A DNA stretch of 64,000 nt, taken from Prevotella sp. ne3005. GTDB lineage: Bacteria > Bacteroidota > Bacteroidia > Bacteroidales > Bacteroidaceae. Position numbers and translations under genes: made by a program. The stretch covers positions 248,001 to 312,000 of the forward strand of contig NZ_FOCK01000001.1 in the NCBI RefSeq assembly GCF_900110085.1, in the 5' to 3' direction. The notes beneath the pieces are model-generated. The model did no database searches. It was not told where the DNA came from and saw only the letters and a program-made list of their open reading frames with translations. Positions 11,975-19,520 of the stretch are shown here, in pieces. Within the stretch, counting starts at the first letter, position 1; every line of letters starts with the position of its first letter.

Positions 11975-12918
11975 AGAGGATAATCCTCGAAGGCGTAGAG
12001 AACGGTAGAGAGATAGCGCTCACCCGTATCAGGCAGCAGGACTACAATCTTCTTTCCCTTGTTCTCTGGACGCTTGGCCACCTGGATGGCTGCATAGAGG
12101 GCAGCACCCGCAGAGATACCCACCAGCAGACCTTCTGACTGGGCCACCTCACGACCTGTGCGGATGGCATCGTCGTTTTCTACGTCGAACACCTCGTCGA
12201 TCACCTCAGCATCGTAAGTCTTGGGAATGAAACCTGCACCGATACCCTGAATCTTGTGAGGACCGCTCTTGCCACCGTTCAAGACGGGGCTCGACTTTGG
12301 CTCAACGGCGATGATCTTCACGTTGGGGTTCTGCTCCTTCAGATACTTACCTGTTCCAGAGATAGTACCGCCAGTACCTACACCCCCTACGAAGATATCC
12401 ACCTTTCCATCGGTATCACGCCAGATCTCCGGACCCGTAGTGGCATAATGCTTGGCGGGATTGGCTGCGTTCTCAAACTGCTGCAGGATGACAGCACCAG
12501 GGATAGAGTCGCGCAACTCCTCGGCAGCGCGGATGGCGCCTGGCATACCGTCTTTACCAGAGGTGAGGCGAACCTCGGCGCCATAGGCCTTCACAAGATT
12601 ACGGCGCTCAATGCTCATGGTCTCAGGCATGGTAAGGATAAGATGGTAGCCCTTGACGGCAGATACCAGTGCCAGTCCTACGCCCGTATTTCCTGATGTG
12701 GGTTCGATGATGGTGGCACCGGGCTTCAAGATACCCTTAGCCTCAGCGTCCTCGATCATGGCGAGGGCAATACGGTCCTTTACGCTACCGCCGGGGTTGA
12801 AAAACTCTACTTTAGCAATAACCGGGGTCTCGAGACCCTTTGCCTGTGAATACTTGTTGAGCTCAAGAATTGGAGTGTTGCCGATGAGCTCAGTCAGCTG
12901 TTTTGCAATCTTTGTCAT
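11971..12918 (-). CDS. cysK: Cysteine synthase A (O-acetylserine sulfhydrylase)
   Basis: 315 aa, usual length for CysK. PLP-dependent fold type II enzyme making L-cysteine from O-acetylserine and sulfide in the cytoplasm. Visible motifs: [21 protein letters not shown] with the PLP lysine Lys47, the substrate loop [11 protein letters not shown], the phosphate-binding [10 protein letters not shown] and the C-terminal [10 protein letters not shown]. Its stop codon overlaps that of the convergent HTCS gene (shared bases 11971-11974), leaving no room for an intergenic terminator. Promoter element at 12962-12969. Specificity for O-acetylserine over other donors is by family resemblance. Confidence 0.96.
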   Translation of the reverse strand: MTKIAKQLTELIGNTPILELNKYSQAKGLETPVIAKVEFFNPGGSVKDRIALAMIEDAEAKGILKPGATIIEPTSGNTGVGLALVSAVKGYHLILTMPETMSIERRNLVKAYGAEVRLTSGKDGMPGAIRAAEELRDSIPGAVILQQFENAANPAKHYATTGPEIWRDTDGKVDIFVGGVGTGGTISGTGKYLKEQNPNVKIIAVEPKSSPVLNGGKSGPHKIQGIGAGFIPKTYDAEVIDEVFDVENDDAIRTGREVAQSEGLLVGISAGAALYAAIQVAKRPENKGKKIVVLLPDTGERYLSTVLYAFEDYPL

Positions 12919-12961
12919 AATCTTATCCTTTTATAAATAAATAACTAAATGTTTCTGGGTG

Positions 12962-12969
12962 CAAAGGTA
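12962..12969 (-). promoter_or_regulatory. cysK -7 promoter element
   Basis: Minus-strand TACCTTTG matches TAnnTTTG, about 44 bp before the cysK ATG. Confidence 0.65.
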
Positions 12970-13035
12970 GGCTGTTTTTTCCACCTCCACAATACCGCGG
13001 GCGCGTTATTCGCATACCACAAACATGGTATTTTG

Positions 13036-14220
13036 CTATAAATCGTGGTTAGTCATGGCCACAACGCAGGAGTCCGACCATACATTTTCAGCCGTTTCCA
13101 CCATATCTATAATAGTATAGATGGGCAGGATGACACCCAGGATGGCGACAGGAGCACCTATGCCCGACATCAGCGAGAGCGTCAGGAAATAGCAGCCCAT
13201 GGGCACACCAGCATTACCTACAGCAGAGACGACGGAGATGAGAATCCACAAGAGGATGGTCGACCATGTAAGCGGTGTACCGCCATTCTGCATCACGAAG
13301 AGCGAGGTGACGAGGATAAAGGCTGCACAGCCGTTCATATTGATTGTGGTGCAGATGGGCAATACGAAGCGGGCAATATTCTTCTTGACACCCAGACGAT
13401 TCTCAGCAGTATCCATCGTCACTGGCAGCGTGGCTGCACTGCTCTTGGTGAAGAGGGCCATCAGCACGGCGGGCATCATCCGCCCTAGCACATGGATAGG
13501 GTTCAGGCCTCGCGCCAACAGGAACAGCGGCAGCACAACGAAGAACTGTATCACATTACCACCCAGCACCACCAGCACATACTTGCCGATGCTGTCGGCT
13601 ACGACACCTGCCGACACCTGGGCAGACAGCTGGGCAGAGAAAGCCACGATGCCAAGGGGCAGGGTCCAGATAAGGCCGCGAATCAGCAGGAAGAGCAGCT
13701 CCTGAAGTCCCAGCAGCCCCTTTACGACCACAGCCTTATTCTCGGATTCAGGCAACTTCGACAGTCCGATGCCGATGGCAAAGGCCAGCAGCAACAGCGA
13801 GAGCACATTGCCTTCAAGGAAAGGCTTGACGATGTTATTCGGTATGAGACCCATCAGATGACTGTAATAAGAGAGGTGTGGAGTATCGGCGGCAACCTCC
13901 TCACCCTGTCCGATAGCGTCAGCAGGCAGATTGCCAGGAGCCACCAGCACATAGAGCACCGCTCCCACTGCCGCCGCTGCAAAGGTCGTCAGAAGGGTGT
14001 AAGTCAACGTACGGCCAAAAACCCTGCCAGAGCCCTTCGAGCCGAATGTGGCAAACGTTGTGATGACCGCCAAGACGATTGTAGGCACGGCCAACAGCTG
14101 GAACAGTCGTGTGTAAACCACAGCCACAAACTCCATCGTCTGGTCGAGCCAATGCAGCCCTAACAGTCCCAATACCGCACCAACCACGAGTGCAGCTATC
14201 CATAATATCGTTTTTTTCAT
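13036..14220 (-). CDS. Dicarboxylate/amino acid:cation symporter (DAACS family)
   Basis: 394 aa when started at the ATG at 14218-14220 (MKKTILWIAALVVG). An upstream in-frame start at 14283 would run through the promoter element at 14248-14255 and add an unlikely N-terminus. About eight hydrophobic helices are present. Family signatures include the serine-rich re-entrant loop (ALFTKSSAATLPVTMD), the NMNGCAAF helix (the family's NMDG-like segment) and the TSVVSAVGNAGVP-type loop (VVSAVGNAGVPMG). Members take up glutamate, aspartate, C4-dicarboxylates or serine/threonine with sodium or protons. The substrate is not resolvable here. The gene is monocistronic and divergent from tcdA. Confidence 0.9.
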   Translation of the reverse strand: MKKTILWIAALVVGAVLGLLGLHWLDQTMEFVAVVYTRLFQLLAVPTIVLAVITTFATFGSKGSGRVFGRTLTYTLLTTFAAAAVGAVLYVLVAPGNLPADAIGQGEEVAADTPHLSYYSHLMGLIPNNIVKPFLEGNVLSLLLLAFAIGIGLSKLPESENKAVVVKGLLGLQELLFLLIRGLIWTLPLGIVAFSAQLSAQVSAGVVADSIGKYVLVVLGGNVIQFFVVLPLFLLARGLNPIHVLGRMMPAVLMALFTKSSAATLPVTMDTAENRLGVKKNIARFVLPICTTINMNGCAAFILVTSLFVMQNGGTPLTWSTILLWILISVVSAVGNAGVPMGCYFLTLSLMSGIGAPVAILGVILPIYTIIDMVETAENVWSDSCVVAMTNHDL

Positions 14221-14247
14221 AATCCTCTTTTCTTTCGTTTTCGGGTG

Positions 14248-14255
14248 CAAAGGTA
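14248..14255 (-). promoter_or_regulatory. -7 promoter element of the symporter gene
   Basis: Minus-strand TACCTTTG, 28 bp before the ATG at 14220. Its position argues against the longer reading frame start. Confidence 0.65.
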
Positions 14256-14341
14256 CGAAAAATAGCGGAACAGGGAATACCAACAGTGAGGTATTATGCT
14301 AAAAAATGTATATGATTGGTGATTAGTTCTAAAATTAGTCG

Positions 14342-14349
14342 TACCTTTG
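14342..14349 (+). promoter_or_regulatory. -7 promoter element of tcdA
   Basis: TACCTTTG, 30 bp before the tcdA ATG at 14380, with a TTGG sequence about 24 bp further upstream as a possible -33 element. Confidence 0.65.
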
Positions 14350-14379
14350 CAGCCGTGAAAACCTTCACGAAGAGACCGT

Positions 14380-15108
14380 ATGGCATTAGAACAAGCTATT
14401 TTCAGTAGATCAGAACTCTTGTTGGGTCAGGAAGCGATGGAGCGCATCGGCGAGAAGCGCGTCATCATCTTCGGTGTGGGCGGCGTAGGCTCGTGGTGCG
14501 CCGAGAGTCTGGTGCGCTCAGGAATCAAACATCTGACCATTGTCGATAGCGATACTGTATGTGCCAGCAATATCAATCGCCAGCTGATGGCCACCACGGA
14601 GACGATAGGACAAGTGAAGGTGGATGTGCTTCGCCAACGTTTGCTCACCATCAATCCCTCTGCTGAGATTACGGCTATTCATGAGTTCTTCACAGCCGAA
14701 ACCGCCGAGAGCTTCCATCTCAACAGCTATGACTATATTATCGATGCGATTGACTCGCTCAAGGATAAGGCATTACTCATTCTAATGGCTTGCGAAACCA
14801 ATGCCACGTTCTTCGCATCGATGGGTGCAGCCTTAAAGCTAGACCCTACACGCATCAAAATTGCAGAATTCTGGAAGATTCAAGGCGACCCCCTGGCTCG
14901 TGCCCTCCGCAAGCGTTTCAAGGTTCAACCGCAGGTCAAACTCCAGGGCCTGTATCCCTCGCGTAAGTTCCTGTGCGTCTATTCCGACGAACTCATCGAG
15001 CCCCAAGGCGAGGGCAAAGGCTCCCTCGTACACATCACCGCCATTTTCGGCAACATGCTGGCGGGACTGGTCATTCAGGATGCCGTCAAAGAACCACCTC
15101 TTTCTTAA
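14380..15108 (+). CDS. tcdA: tRNA threonylcarbamoyladenosine dehydratase (t6A cyclase)
   Basis: 242 aa ThiF/E1-fold enzyme. TcdA (CsdL) adenylates and cyclises the threonylcarbamoyl group of t6A37 in tRNA to give ct6A. The nucleotide-binding GVGGVGS (Gly32 to Gly37), the IVDSDTVCASNINRQ block and the Asp in IDAIDSLKDK match the family, and the length agrees. It lacks the CxxC zinc pair and catalytic cysteine region expected of a ubiquitin-type E1. It is therefore read as housekeeping tRNA modification and not as part of the Ubl system at 45917-52180. The next gene starts 12 bp downstream. Confidence 0.9.
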   Translation: MALEQAIFSRSELLLGQEAMERIGEKRVIIFGVGGVGSWCAESLVRSGIKHLTIVDSDTVCASNINRQLMATTETIGQVKVDVLRQRLLTINPSAEITAIHEFFTAETAESFHLNSYDYIIDAIDSLKDKALLILMACETNATFFASMGAALKLDPTRIKIAEFWKIQGDPLARALRKRFKVQPQVKLQGLYPSRKFLCVYSDELIEPQGEGKGSLVHITAIFGNMLAGLVIQDAVKEPPLS

Positions 15109-15120
15109 AGATTGAACGAT

Positions 15121-16521
15121 ATGAAAAAATGGTTGATAATGGTAGCAGCAGCCATCATTGCTGCAACGAGCCTACAGGCTCAGACAGAACGCTCCGATGT
15201 CTTCAAGGCAAAGTATGAACTGAAAGAAGTGGTGGTGATGAGCCGTCACAACATCCGTTCGCCACTGACATCTGGTGGTGCTGCCCATATGAGGGTGACA
15301 CCATACGAATGGTTTAAGTGGACATCACCCAGCAGCCAGCTGTCGCAGCGCGGCGGTGTGCTCGAGACAGAGATGGGCCAGTTCTTCCGTAAATGGGTGG
15401 TCAGCGCAGGCCTTTTACCCGATAACTACCGTCCAACAGACAACGAGGTGCTGTTCTATGCCAACTCGCGCCAGCGCACATTCACTACGGCGAAATACTT
15501 CTCAGCAGGTTTCCTGCCTTTTGCCAATGTGGAGATAAAACATAAGTACGACGAGGACAAGATGGATCCCGTGTTCAAACCCCAGTTCACAAAGATGAAC
15601 GATCAGTATCGCCAGCAGATTCTTGCTGAGATGGAGGCTTTGCATGGCGGTCCGGAGGCATGGATGCAGAGTGTACAGCCCACGCTGACCCTGATGGAGG
15701 AGGTGATAGACATGGCCCACTCGCCTGCTGCCGCCAACGATACGACCCATTTCCGCTTCGACGATATGCAGTACAAGTTGGAAAAGGACGACGAGCCCAA
15801 GATGTCGGGCGGCTTCAAATTGGCCTACAGCGTGTCGGATGCCCTCGTGCTTCAGTGCTTTGAGAGCGAGAACATGGCGGCCTTTGGTCATGAACTGACA
15901 GAGGAACAATGGCGCGCCATCTGTCATGTCAAGGAGGTGCACGACGGTTTGCTCTACTCCACTCATAGTGCTGCTGTCAATCTGGCCTATCCCCTGGTGA
16001 GCCTTATCCGTGAGGAGCTTGCCAACGTCAATCGCAAGTTCACTTTCCTCTGTGGTCATGATGTCAATCTGACATCTATCGGAGCAGCCTTGCGTCTGAA
16101 TCTTCCGGAGACAGAGCATGCATTGGAGGTGCGCACGCCCATCGGTTCGAAGCTCGTCTTCGAGAAATGGAGCGATGGCAGCGAAGACTATGTCGCCATC
16201 AATCTGGTCTATCCGAAATACACTCAGATGCATGCCCGCTCACTGCTCTCGCTTGAAGAGCCTCCGATGGTTCAGTCCGTCACGATCGAGGGTCTGACAG
16301 CCAATAGCGACGGGCTCTACCGTCTGACAGACCTCGACGCCCGTATGACTGAGGCGATGGCAGAATACGACGCCATCGAGGATATGCCGACAGCTGTGAC
16401 CTCTGCTACTCGCACCGTCACTACTGGTGAAGAGCGTTCCTATACGCTGAGCGGAACACCTGCCAATGCTTCTACCCGTGGAATAGTGATCAGCAATAAT
16501 AAGAAAATCATCAGGAAATAA
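15121..16521 (+). CDS. Secreted histidine acid phosphatase
   Basis: 466 aa from the ATG at 15121. A TTG nine bases earlier is also in frame, but the ATG begins a clean signal peptide (MKKWLIMVAAAIIAATSLQA). Branch-2 histidine phosphatase signatures: MSRHNIRSP near the N-terminus (Arg42, His43, Arg46 as the RHxxR-type active site) and GHDVNL (His313, Asp314) as the proton-donor motif. The family includes glucose-1-phosphatase, phytases and multiple inositol polyphosphate phosphatases. RHN replaces the more usual RHG, a noted variation. It acts in the periplasm. The substrate is undetermined. The gene runs just downstream of tcdA and 2 bp before the DUF4421 gene. Confidence 0.85.
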   Translation: MKKWLIMVAAAIIAATSLQAQTERSDVFKAKYELKEVVVMSRHNIRSPLTSGGAAHMRVTPYEWFKWTSPSSQLSQRGGVLETEMGQFFRKWVVSAGLLPDNYRPTDNEVLFYANSRQRTFTTAKYFSAGFLPFANVEIKHKYDEDKMDPVFKPQFTKMNDQYRQQILAEMEALHGGPEAWMQSVQPTLTLMEEVIDMAHSPAAANDTTHFRFDDMQYKLEKDDEPKMSGGFKLAYSVSDALVLQCFESENMAAFGHELTEEQWRAICHVKEVHDGLLYSTHSAAVNLAYPLVSLIREELANVNRKFTFLCGHDVNLTSIGAALRLNLPETEHALEVRTPIGSKLVFEKWSDGSEDYVAINLVYPKYTQMHARSLLSLEEPPMVQSVTIEGLTANSDGLYRLTDLDARMTEAMAEYDAIEDMPTAVTSATRTVTTGEERSYTLSGTPANASTRGIVISNNKKIIRK

Positions 16522-16523
16522 CG

Positions 16524-17669
16524 TTGGCACAAGTCACCAAAACAATCTTTATATCGGTTGTATTTCTTTGCCTGAATTTCTGTGGGCAGACGATGGCGCA
16601 AGGGAAACTGGTTTCTCTTGTCAATAAAGTGGGTACCCTTCTCGACTCCATGGCCGTCAAGGGTGTTGACCGCAGCTATATAGGTGCCCCCGAGAAGCCC
16701 TGGCAGGTTATCCTGAGAGGCAATGTGAGCCAGACCATCGTGAGTATGAAGTCCCAAGGGGATATGGCAGGCGAAGAATACAGTGCCAACCCGCACTTGA
16801 AGACCACTCCTTCGCAGTATGTCGGCCTGTGGGCAGGATATAGGGGCTATGGTCTGGGCTACACGTTCAACGTTGGCGGCGACAAAGGTAGCTATTTCAC
16901 GATTGGTGCCACGGGAGGCTCCTATGGCATCAATGTGCGCATCCACTCGTTTGAAAACAGCACCCCGAACTTCAATCTGAACAGCAGCCTTATATCAGAA
17001 GAAGACCTGGACACATGGCAAGAAGTGAAGCTGATAGACCCTATCCACGTGAAAACGATTATCGCCGACGGATACTATATGTTCAATGGCAAGAAATTCT
17101 CCTATGCGGCAGCCTACGACCAGTCGGTGATACAGAAACGCTCGGCGGGTTCGCTGATGGCCGGACTCATGTACAACTACACCGACATCGACTATGCCTC
17201 AGACCTTAATGGCGACATCATCTATGCGATGGAAGGACTGGGCCGCATGAAACTATGGCAAGGCAGTGTTGGTGTAGGCTATGCATACAACTGGGTACCG
17301 GCTCGCGGTCTGCTCATCAACATCCTCGCCATGCCCATGCTCACCTTCGTCAACAAGCTCAAGGCCTATGCCTATGAAACAAACGTCGAGACACTGATGG
17401 AAGCCCCCATCTTCTGGGACCCGGACATCTCCAACGAAGACTGGGATAAGTGGTTCTATGGGAATCTGCATATAACCCCCATAGGTGATAAGACCTTCAA
17501 CAGCGGACTCAGCATAGGCTTCGATGCCCGCATGTCGCTAACCTATAGCTTTGGGCGCTGTTTCCTCAATGCATACGGGCAGTTCAACAATATCCGTTAT
17601 CATCACAACAGCACCAAAGGTTATCTGAACGACTGGTTCATCAACACCTCCTTTGGCGTACGGCTATAA
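16524..17669 (+). CDS. DUF4421 family outer-membrane protein
   Basis: 381 aa with TTG start at 16524, preceded by AGGAAA seven bases upstream. No ATG would preserve the hydrophobic signal segment (FISVVFLCLNFCGQTMAQ). The mature protein is rich in alternating hydrophobic and glycine-aromatic strands (WAGYRGYGLGYTFNVGG, GVGYAYNWVPARGLLIN) and ends on an aromatic-rich strand plus RL, as in outer-membrane barrels. DUF4421 proteins are common in Bacteroidota and have no established function. It begins 2 bp after the phosphatase stop and is probably co-transcribed with it. It ends 7 bp from the convergent antiporter gene. Confidence 0.75.
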   Translation: MAQVTKTIFISVVFLCLNFCGQTMAQGKLVSLVNKVGTLLDSMAVKGVDRSYIGAPEKPWQVILRGNVSQTIVSMKSQGDMAGEEYSANPHLKTTPSQYVGLWAGYRGYGLGYTFNVGGDKGSYFTIGATGGSYGINVRIHSFENSTPNFNLNSSLISEEDLDTWQEVKLIDPIHVKTIIADGYYMFNGKKFSYAAAYDQSVIQKRSAGSLMAGLMYNYTDIDYASDLNGDIIYAMEGLGRMKLWQGSVGVGYAYNWVPARGLLINILAMPMLTFVNKLKAYAYETNVETLMEAPIFWDPDISNEDWDKWFYGNLHITPIGDKTFNSGLSIGFDARMSLTYSFGRCFLNAYGQFNNIRYHHNSTKGYLNDWFINTSFGVRL

Positions 17670-17676
17670 CCTGCAG

Positions 17677-19029
17677 CTAATTTGCCTTTTCATCGTGAGC
17701 ACTCATGTTCTTGATAAACAGATTGACAAGATGCTTCATGATAAAAGTGTTCCTGACGGCATGTCGAACCTTTTCTGCAAATGACTTCGTGTCGCCGGAT
17801 GGCGTAGCCGCCTCTGCCTCTGCTGCTGCCACTTGCTGCTCACGCTGGTCGATCTTAGCACGTAAGCCCGCTGGGGCGTGATTATAAAGGAACGTATAGC
17901 ATGGCACAGCAGCCTTCATAATATAAGGTGTGAGGAAGGTGGTCACCACACTGGATGCCACGATGATAGGATAGATCACGGGATTGAGAACGCCCAGGCT
18001 GGTACCCAGCGAAGCGATGATGAACGAGAACTCGCCAATCTGGACGAACGAGAAACTAGTGAGCATAGAGTCGCGCATGGTCTGACCGCCCCACCAGCAA
18101 CCCAAGGTAGCAAAGAGAATCATTCCGATGATAATGACCAGGCTGACATAGGCGATGCTCACCCAATATTCCGCCAATGAAGCCGGGTTGATCAGCATGC
18201 CCACGGAGATGAAGAAGATGGCAGCAAAGACATTCTTGAGCGGTGTCATCAGCTTTTCGATACGATGCGACTCCACCGTCTCGGCAAGGATGGAACCCAT
18301 CACGAAAGCACCGAGAGCGCTGCTGAACCCTGCTTCCTCAGCCGTCAGCACCATACCCAGGCACAGACCCAAGGCGAGGATGATAAGCGTCTCGTCATTC
18401 AAATGTTTCTTCACTTTGCGTATCAGTGTCGGGATAATCAGAATGCCGCAGATGAACCATGCCGCGAGGGTAATAGCCAGATCGATGACCTTGCCTACCA
18501 ATTCGGCACCCTCGAACTGATGGCGGATGGCTATACTGGAGAGCAATACCATCAGGACCACAGCCACCACATCCTCAACGATGAGAATGCTGGTGGCGCC
18601 CTTCACGAAACGCTCCTTTTTCAAGCCTGCCTCATCAATAGCCTTCATCACAATCGTGGTGCTCGACATACAAAGCATGCCTGCCAAGAAAAGGGAGTTG
18701 ACCATATCCAATTGGGCATCCTTGCCCACGGCATAGCCAAAGAGCATCATACCACCGATGATAGTCAACGCACCGATTGCTGCCACCTTGCCGCTGCTGA
18801 TGAGGTTCTTGAGGCGGAACTCCAGGCCGATGCAGAACAACACAAACAGCACGCCGATGTCGCCCCATGCCTTGACGTTTTCCTCATTCACCCAAGTCCC
18901 TCCAAACAGATTGGGGCCTACCAAGACGCCGGCAACGATATAGCCCAGCACCACAGGCTGCTTTAACAACTTAAACAGAATACTGACTACAGCTGCTGTA
19001 ATCATCAAAACGTATAAATCTTGTACCAT
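17677..19029 (-). CDS. CPA2-family cation:proton antiporter (KefB/NapA-like)
   Basis: 450 aa integral membrane protein with about 12 helices. Family features: VLGYIVAGVLVGPNLFGG near the N-terminus, LFVLFCIGLEF in the third helix, the SSTTIVMKAI segment, SALGAFVMGSILAETVESHRIE and FFISVGMLINP. It exchanges monovalent cations (Na+ or K+) for protons across the inner membrane. Unlike KefB/KefC it has no C-terminal TrkA-N domain. Instead it ends in a charged, alanine-rich tail of about 60 residues. A TATATTTG -7 element lies at 19085-19092. Ion specificity cannot be stated. Confidence 0.9.
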   Translation of the reverse strand: MVQDLYVLMITAAVVSILFKLLKQPVVLGYIVAGVLVGPNLFGGTWVNEENVKAWGDIGVLFVLFCIGLEFRLKNLISSGKVAAIGALTIIGGMMLFGYAVGKDAQLDMVNSLFLAGMLCMSSTTIVMKAIDEAGLKKERFVKGATSILIVEDVVAVVLMVLLSSIAIRHQFEGAELVGKVIDLAITLAAWFICGILIIPTLIRKVKKHLNDETLIILALGLCLGMVLTAEEAGFSSALGAFVMGSILAETVESHRIEKLMTPLKNVFAAIFFISVGMLINPASLAEYWVSIAYVSLVIIIGMILFATLGCWWGGQTMRDSMLTSFSFVQIGEFSFIIASLGTSLGVLNPVIYPIIVASSVVTTFLTPYIMKAAVPCYTFLYNHAPAGLRAKIDQREQQVAAAEAEAATPSGDTKSFAEKVRHAVRNTFIMKHLVNLFIKNMSAHDEKAN

Positions 19030-19084
19030 ACTTAATATTTATAGAATTATTGTCTTGAAAGTGTCATAAAGACTGTTTACGATG

Positions 19085-19092
19085 CAAATATA
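19085..19092 (-). promoter_or_regulatory. -7 promoter element of the antiporter gene
   Basis: Minus-strand TATATTTG matches TAnnTTTG, about 56 bp before the antiporter ATG. Confidence 0.55.
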
Positions 19093-19487
19093 CTAAAAAC
19101 ATCCGACATATTTGCATTTCCGCCCACCCTTTAATATTTTTTGTCTAAAAACTTGTCATCTCGAGCCCCCCCTCCCCTGACAGGCTACGCTCACGTCTGT
19201 AAAAACTCCGTCTTTCTCCGATGGTTTCCCGTGAGCTGCGCAATCTCCAACGAGGTCATGTGCTGTGCCACATTCTGGAAGAGTTGAAAGGGCAAGACAG
19301 ATGGTAAAAGTGAAAAACGAAATGTACCATTTGTACCATGTACCACGTGTACCACCAAGGTAGTTTATCTTATAATAGTTTAGACGGAGCAAAGGCTCGG
19401 TTTACTCGGAGTAAAGCTGGAGTTTACTTGGAGGAATGATGAATAAGAAAGAGACGTTGAAGCGGACATGGGTATATAGACAAAGAG
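19093..19487. other. Gene-free stretch with short direct repeats
   Basis: No convincing gene is present. It contains a C-run (19165-19175 area), a short plus-strand open stretch reading RELRNLQRGHVLCHILEEL that ends at a TAA near 19309 and may be a gene remnant, and four GTACCA copies (19324, 19333, 19340, 19349). There is also a GTTTACTYGGAG direct repeat (19400-19411 and 19422-19433), the first of which is part of the near-palindrome TTTACTCGGAGTAAA. Confidence 0.5.
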
Positions 19488-19513
19488 TAATCCCCGCTGA
19501 TTGGCGGGGATTA
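19488..19513 (-). terminator. Hairpin terminator after the five-gene lipid/DUF5686 run
   Basis: Perfect 10-bp inverted repeat TAATCCCCGC / GCGGGGATTA with a 6-nt loop, starting 8 bp beyond the DUF5686 stop codon. A T-rich tract on the plus side makes it possibly bidirectional. Confidence 0.65.
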
Positions 19514-19520
19514 TTGTTTG

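Noticed and set aside
14380..15108. ThiF/E1-fold protein considered as part of the Ubl system
   Set aside because: Its sequence and length match tcdA, it lacks the CxxC and catalytic Cys region of conjugating E1s, and it is over 30 kb from the E2 and Ubl genes.
19156..19392. 78-residue minus-strand reading frame in the gene-free stretch
   Set aside because: Crosses the GTACCA repeats, no start context or domain; not enough to call a gene.
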